Shown: piece by piece, positions 7,191 through 10,717 of the stretch | How the letters are laid out: the number at the start of each line of letters is the position of its first letter | How positions within the stretch are numbered: position 1 is the first letter of the stretch | Position numbers and translations under genes: made by a program | Notes under the pieces: generated by a model | Told to the model about the DNA's origin: nothing | The model's input: the letters and a program-made list of their open reading frames with translations, nothing else | Databases searched by the model: none | Assembly: GCA_937960725.1 (NCBI GenBank) | Contig: CALGOY010000203.1 | Location: 1 to 10,717, forward strand | Direction: 5' to 3' | Length of the DNA: 10,717 nt | Source of the DNA: an uncultured Bacillota bacterium | GTDB lineage: Bacteria; Bacillota; Clostridia; Caldicoprobacterales; UBA3941

Positions 7191-8213
7191 TCATCTTCCT
7201 TCCTTGCAACTTTTGCATGAATCTCTAACAATAAGCTGGGGTTCAAGTTCTATAGTTTCAATTTTTTTATCTCCATGTAGCTGATTGATAAGTAATCGGG
7301 CTGCTTCATTTGCAATATCTTTTAATGGCTGCTTAACTACAGTAAGCGATGGCTTTACCACCTCAGACATCAGGCTATCATCGAAACCTATAACGGACAA
7401 ATCATCCGGAACCCTTACTCCCATATCTTCTGCAGCCTTTAAAGCACCAATTGCCATTAAGTTATTTACAGCAATGATAGCGGTAGGTGGAGGATTTTGT
7501 TGCAGCAGTCGTTTAGTACATTCATATCCACTTTTCAGCTCCAAATCCCCTGATACGATGAGATTGGGATCTACTAAAATACCTGCCTCCTCTAAACCCT
7601 TTAAGTAGCCCCGCCTTCTGCTTCGCCTAGTCCCAGCTGTAAGTCCGTCGATGAATCCAATCCTCTTGTGTCCTAGTGATGTCAAATACCTAGTTGCCTT
7701 CAGCGCACCATTATAGGTATTAATGTAGACTTGACTTACTCCTTCAAAACGGCTACCGAAGGCAACCACTGCAATCCCATTTTTCTTAAGCTCTTCAACA
7801 TTTCGCCTATTGACATCGTTATCTTCAGGTTTTACCCTAGTAGGGCTGAAAATTACTCCATCTACCCGCCTAGCTATCAACGAATCTACATATCTACTTT
7901 CTTTTTCTATGCTTCTTCTAGTATTACAAAGATATGTATTATATCCTTTTTGCTCTAGCTTTTCCTCTATCACTTCCGCCAACTGGGTATAAAAATCGTT
8001 AGTTATTTTAGGTATGAGTAGGGCAATGGTATAAGTTTTTCCCTGTGCAAGGCTTTTGGCAATGGTATTAGGTCTATAATTAAGTTCCCGTGCCACTTCT
8101 AGTATTTTCTTTCTTGTTTCTTCTCTGATTGGATATGGAACTCCATTGATTACCCTAGATACGGTAGCTGTAGATACGCCTGCCTTCTTTGCGATGTCAT
8201 AGATGGTTGCCAA
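7191..8213 (-). CDS. LacI-family transcriptional regulator, operon repressor
   Basis: From the TTG start the protein is 340 residues, normal for the family. It begins with the helix-turn-helix (TIYDIAKKAGVSTATVSRVIN, about residues 3-23) and the hinge (YRPNTIAKSLAQGKT), whose Leu typically inserts at a central CpG of the operator. The rest is a periplasmic-binding-protein-like effector domain ending in a Cys-rich tail. I chose TTG at 8213 because GGAAGGGG (8229-8222) is eight bases upstream and the DNA-binding domain follows at once. The longer frame from an ATG at 8354 would start upstream of the promoter and translate the operator itself. The protein likely represses its own operon through the palindrome at 8274-8291 and is released by a sugar or pathway intermediate. 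Confidence 0.9.
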   Translation of the reverse strand: MATIYDIAKKAGVSTATVSRVINGVPYPIREETRKKILEVARELNYRPNTIAKSLAQGKTYTIALLIPKITNDFYTQLAEVIEEKLEQKGYNTYLCNTRRSIEKESRYVDSLIARRVDGVIFSPTRVKPEDNDVNRRNVEELKKNGIAVVAFGSRFEGVSQVYINTYNGALKATRYLTSLGHKRIGFIDGLTAGTRRSRRRGYLKGLEEAGILVDPNLIVSGDLELKSGYECTKRLLQQNPPPTAIIAVNNLMAIGALKAAEDMGVRVPDDLSVIGFDDSLMSEVVKPSLTVVKQPLKDIANEAARLLINQLHGDKKIETIELEPQLIVRDSCKSCKEGR

Positions 8214-8221
8214 CGCCTCAA

Positions 8222-8229
8222 CCCCTTCC
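8222..8229 (-). promoter_or_regulatory. Ribosome binding site deciding the TTG start of the regulator
   Basis: GGAAGGGG on the minus strand, eight bases before the TTG at 8213-8211. The in-frame ATG at 8231 has only a poorly spaced GGGGA upstream and would add six residues before the DNA-binding domain. Confidence 0.65.
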
Positions 8230-8273
8230 ATAAACGGTTCATGTCCCCAACAAAATAAATTGCTCAAAACAGT

Positions 8274-8291
8274 AAAGTAACCGGTTACTTT
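8274..8291. promoter_or_regulatory. Perfect 18-bp palindromic operator for the LacI-family regulator
   Basis: AAAGTAACCGGTTACTTT is a perfect palindrome centred between 8282 and 8283 with a central CpG, as expected for LacI/PurR/CcpA-type operators. It begins one base after the -10 hexamer and covers the predicted transcription start near 8286, so a bound repressor would block initiation. Autoregulation of the operon is the simple reading. Confidence 0.85.
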
Positions 8292-8292
8292 C

Positions 8293-8321
8293 ATTATATC
8301 ATTGAATTTTATTTCCTTCAA
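8293..8321 (-). promoter_or_regulatory. Sigma-A promoter of the sugar operon
   Basis: On the minus strand TTGAAG (8321-8316, four of six to TTGACA), a 17-base spacer and a perfect TATAAT (8298-8293). Transcription would start near 8286, giving a leader of about 70 bases before the TTG start of the regulator gene. It overlaps the codons of the implausible longer regulator frame, which supports the later start. Confidence 0.8.
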
Positions 8322-8488
8322 TATCAAGTTGCAGATAAATTCAGAATCAGCCATAATCTATTCTCTTGTCTTAAAAATTTTTAACATAATATGGTTTAAC
8401 TATATTGTCATATATAAATAATATTGCAAATATCAGCTTGATAGATCGATTTACGCCCGAAGTTATCGGAAAAACCAAAGAATGCACT

Positions 8489-8520
8489 AAACTTTGCACG
8501 GGTCTAGCCCATTAAAGTTT
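8489..8520 (-). terminator. Inverted repeat after the photoproduct lyase gene, possible terminator
   Basis: AAACTTT (8489-8495) pairs with AAAGTTT (8514-8520), and inside it GGG (8500-8502) pairs with CCC (8508-8510) around a 5-base loop. It lies 13 bases past the photoproduct lyase stop codon. On the minus strand the nearest T run (GGTTTTT) is about 10-15 bases beyond the stem, so this is a poor intrinsic terminator. It may instead be a protein-binding dyad. The wider gap 8214-8533 otherwise holds only the operon's promoter, operator and leader. Confidence 0.4.
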
Positions 8521-8533
8521 ATCCAGCTCTCAT

Positions 8534-9529
8534 TTAAACAAAAATTTTCTCTTCTGGGAAATACTTGGCCACCCTATCGAATACAAATTTTCTAATCTCA
8601 TGTTCATCCTTATAGCTGACTATTCCCTTTTTAGTTTCCACCGGATATGCAAAAACATCTGTGTCAGTGCGCATTTGACTTATTTTTTTGTAATAATCTC
8701 TACTCATCCTAAAGGCACCAATATTTATATCATGTATCTTATCAGCAGGCAAAACTTCAAATATCCTATCGACAAATTGACTATATATTCCCTTCCAACC
8801 TTCTACTTTTAAGACTGGCTCTAGAGACAACCTTACCTTCCAGCCGTATTCTATAGCCTGGAAAGCGGCTTTTAATCTGCTCTCTAGCCCCGGTGCTAAT
8901 CTTTCATAGCGTTTAGCTATAGGGGATGGCGAAAGGGACCAGGCCAATATTACTTGTTCTATAGCTTCTAGCTGCTTAATCCTATTAAAATTAGCGCTCT
9001 TAGTGCGGATTTCAATCAGGAGATTTTGATGCTTTTTGGCAAATTCTATCCAACAGGATGTGTACGGCAGCAGTCCTTCAAAGGCCAACAAATCCGTATC
9101 GTAGGATACACATAAATACAGCTGCCCTTCAGCCAGCTGTTTTTCAACCGCCGTAAAGAAATCTCCTATATTTACAAATGCCACTATGTTGGCCGAAGGA
9201 TAGAGCCCCTGCAGATAGCAGTAATCACAATCATACAGGCAGTTTAGAAGAGTTGAAGCATAATAAAAATTGTCGTATCCAAAATCCTCGCACACTTCTG
9301 GCCCTTCATATAGAAATGAATCTTCTTTTACTGCCAATATAAGCTTAGGGGATTGTTTTTGCAAAACAAAATCCTGCCGAGGCCTATTAAAAACATTCTT
9401 ATAATGGCCAATTATAATCCGCTCAGCTTTAGGAAATCTCTGGATAATCCTATCCGTAAAAGGATAGCTAAGCGCCCTCTCTTCTATATAAATATGGGAA
9501 AATAAACTTTGCTTATCTTTCATCCCCAT
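8534..9529 (-). CDS. splB: Spore photoproduct lyase family radical SAM protein
   Basis: A 331-residue radical SAM enzyme expected to reverse the spore photoproduct (5-thyminyl-5,6-dihydrothymine) in UV-damaged spore DNA during germination. The [4Fe-4S]/SAM-binding Cys triad is CLYDCDYC (Cys97, Cys101, Cys104). The following YCYLQ gives Tyr103 and Tyr105, which match the Tyr pair of the characterised enzymes. The nearest candidate for the hydrogen-donor Cys (Cys141 in B. subtilis) is Cys140 in LYLCVSYDTD, but the local alignment is uncertain. AAGGGGTG precedes the ATG. It starts 21 bases after the endonuclease Q-like gene and is probably co-transcribed with it. A related lyase-like enzyme with another substrate cannot be excluded. 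Confidence 0.85.
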   Translation of the reverse strand: MGMKDKQSLFSHIYIEERALSYPFTDRIIQRFPKAERIIIGHYKNVFNRPRQDFVLQKQSPKLILAVKEDSFLYEGPEVCEDFGYDNFYYASTLLNCLYDCDYCYLQGLYPSANIVAFVNIGDFFTAVEKQLAEGQLYLCVSYDTDLLAFEGLLPYTSCWIEFAKKHQNLLIEIRTKSANFNRIKQLEAIEQVILAWSLSPSPIAKRYERLAPGLESRLKAAFQAIEYGWKVRLSLEPVLKVEGWKGIYSQFVDRIFEVLPADKIHDINIGAFRMSRDYYKKISQMRTDTDVFAYPVETKKGIVSYKDEHEIRKFVFDRVAKYFPEEKIFV

Positions 9530-9550
9530 TCTACACCCCTTACTATAAAA

Positions 9551-10641
9551 TTATTTTTCCACCTTTCCATAAGTACCCCCACCACCGTGAGCTATAGAAA
9601 GGGTTCCTTCTCTGCCTTTAATTATCATATCAGCAATATCCTCAGACACGACAGATGCAATTTCTTCTTTAGAAGCTTTATGTAAAACGTTCATCTCATT
9701 CCCGAAGGCATCGATGAGTTTTTCTATTGTTTTAGGCCCTACTTTAGGAATAAACTCCAAGGGGACCTGATAGTAATAGGGAGGGCGGCTATCTTTAGGG
9801 CAGCTATCCCGATCCTTTATGACTTCCAAACGGTCTTTTACTCCTACAACCACCTTATGATTTGGGTCGTTGGGACATTTCAATACCGGGGGAGGCAGCT
9901 TAGTAATCTCTTCGCATTTAAGGCAAAAGGTCCTATGATATTTACCTAGCTTAGGATTTAGTCCATAGTTTGCAACTATCTTTCGCCCATCCTGATTTCT
10001 CAAGGCTTTCATTACCTCATTATAGCTTAAGTCTTCCATCAGCATGACATTATACTCTCTGCCCATTTTAGGAAGGGAATGGGCGTCTGAATTGCTTATA
10101 AAGGTCTTCCCGTCTAGTTCCGATATCTGGCATGCCATATAAGTATCGGCGCTAAGCCCTAGCTCTATGGTAGGAATCTTTTCAAAAGAATCGTAATCAA
10201 AAATATTAGTTAGCCTATCCGTACAATTGCCATAAAAGCTCTTATGAGGTGTAAAGGCATGGGCTGGTATATATGTGCCTCCTAAGGAATCCACAATGTT
10301 AAAGAGCTCCTGGCCCGATATTCTGCTTACGGTTGCGTTATATTCCAAATTGGTCATATACCTATCCATAATCCTGGAGAATTCTTTAATCTGAGATAGG
10401 GTTGGGAAAAACAGGAGGGAGTGGGCGTGGCAACCTCCCTTTTCCCTAGTTTCAATCTCCGACCCTAATAGGATAACAAGGTCTTTTTTATAAAGCATGC
10501 CTCCTTCAGGCAGCTCCTCCAGCTCCCCCGAGTCCAGCATATCCTCTATATCCCTGATAATCCATGGCGATACGCAGTCCACTACCCCTATTACCTGAAT
10601 ACCTTTTCTATATCGGGCTTCGTAAGCGATATTAGCAAAAG
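9551..10641 (-). CDS. Endonuclease Q-like PHP-domain DNA repair nuclease, N-terminus missing
   Basis: A PHP-type metal-dependent nuclease of the endonuclease Q family, which nicks DNA 5' of deaminated bases and abasic sites. Visible PHP motifs are GSEIET, GGCHAHS, PAHAFTPH and SNSDAH. A zinc-ribbon-like CLKC...KCPNDPNH and a helix-hairpin-helix (FIPKVGPKTIEKLIDAFG) follow, ending in GGGGTYGKVEK. The first roughly 30-40 residues, with the HxH metal motif, are absent because the contig runs into adapter at 10642. The frame stays open to a GTG at 10675, but those first codons (MTGVQTCALPIS) are translated Illumina adapter and not protein. The last wholly native codon is the TTT at 10639. It lies just upstream of the photoproduct lyase gene, so the two form a repair pair. 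Confidence 0.85.
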
Positions 10642-10702
10642 AGATCGGAAGAGCACACGTCTGAACTCCAGTCACAACGCTTAACGTATGCTCTTCCGAT
10701 CT
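10642..10702. other. Illumina adapter contamination, chimeric contig end
   Basis: 10642-10675 matches the 34-base TruSeq read-1 3' adapter exactly (from AGATCGGAAGAGCACACG to CCAGTCAC). An index-like stretch AACGCTTAACGTAT (10676-10689) follows, then GCTCTTCCGATCT (10690-10702), the adapter 3' end and the reverse complement of the first 13 adapter bases. This is synthetic sequence and should be trimmed. The last 15 bases (10703-10717) beyond it cannot be assigned to the same locus. Confidence 0.97.
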
Positions 10703-10717
10703 TAACGCACGAAGATT

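Noticed and set aside
8229..8243. CATGAACCGTTTATG (minus strand), an imperfect dyad that could be a second operator
   Set aside because: It is asymmetric, has a different core from the perfect operator and overlaps the ribosome binding site region. The resemblance is too weak to call.
8214..8354. The 47-residue N-terminal extension of the LacI-family frame
   Set aside because: It contains the promoter -10 and the palindromic operator as codons, and lies before a normal LacI N-terminus with its own ribosome binding site, so I treat it as non-coding.
10642..10702. Inverted repeat AGATCGGAAGAGC / GCTCTTCCGATCT as a hairpin or mobile-element end
   Set aside because: The arms are the two orientations of the Illumina adapter end, not biological sequence.
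1..10717. CRISPR arrays, tRNA or rRNA genes, insertion sequences, phage genes or a defence system
   Set aside because: I found no repeat-spacer pattern, RNA gene, transposase or defence-type domain. All substantial frames are explained by metabolism, repair and cell-wall genes.

Overview
The window looks like a contig from a low-to-moderate GC, spore-forming Clostridia-type Firmicute. The support is strong purine-rich ribosome binding sites, a spore photoproduct lyase homologue, a GH18 enzyme of the type used on spore or cell-wall peptidoglycan, and rho-independent terminators. I cannot name a genus. Every gene I can support is on the minus strand, so the transcription order runs from high to low coordinates.

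Right end (8534-10717): a truncated endonuclease Q-like PHP-domain protein is followed 21 bases later by a spore photoproduct lyase family radical SAM protein. This looks like a small DNA-repair operon. The last 76 bases (10642-10717) are not ordinary genomic sequence. They hold an Illumina TruSeq adapter, a short index-like stretch, the adapter 3' end in inverted orientation, and 15 bases of unknown origin. The contig is chimeric there, and the apparent N-terminus of the endonuclease Q ORF (MTGVQTCALPIS) is translated adapter.

Centre (2467-8321): a six-gene operon of lacI-type regulator, Gfo/Idh/MocA oxidoreductase, sugar isomerase/epimerase-like TIM barrel, a second TIM barrel, a second oxidoreductase and a third TIM barrel. 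It is led by a good sigma-A promoter whose start region is covered by a perfect 18-bp palindrome, very probably the operator of the LacI protein itself. The regulator most likely starts at a TTG codon at 8213, not at the far-upstream ATG. Two oxidoreductases from different branches plus three divergent TIM-barrel lyase/isomerase-like proteins match the logic of oxidation-elimination-hydration-reduction (3-keto-sugar) pathways, such as levoglucosan or 3-keto-glycoside breakdown. Inositol-type catabolism is an alternative. The substrate is not shown, and the window holds no transporter, kinase or glycosidase.

Left part (1-2376): a 57-residue single-pass membrane protein gene; then, with its own promoter, a secreted peptidoglycan-binding/GH18 gene broken by a frameshift in its first peptidoglycan-binding repeat; a strong terminator; and the first eight codons of another minus-strand gene running off the window. 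The frameshift sits at an 8-base sequence that would explain a deletion between short direct repeats.
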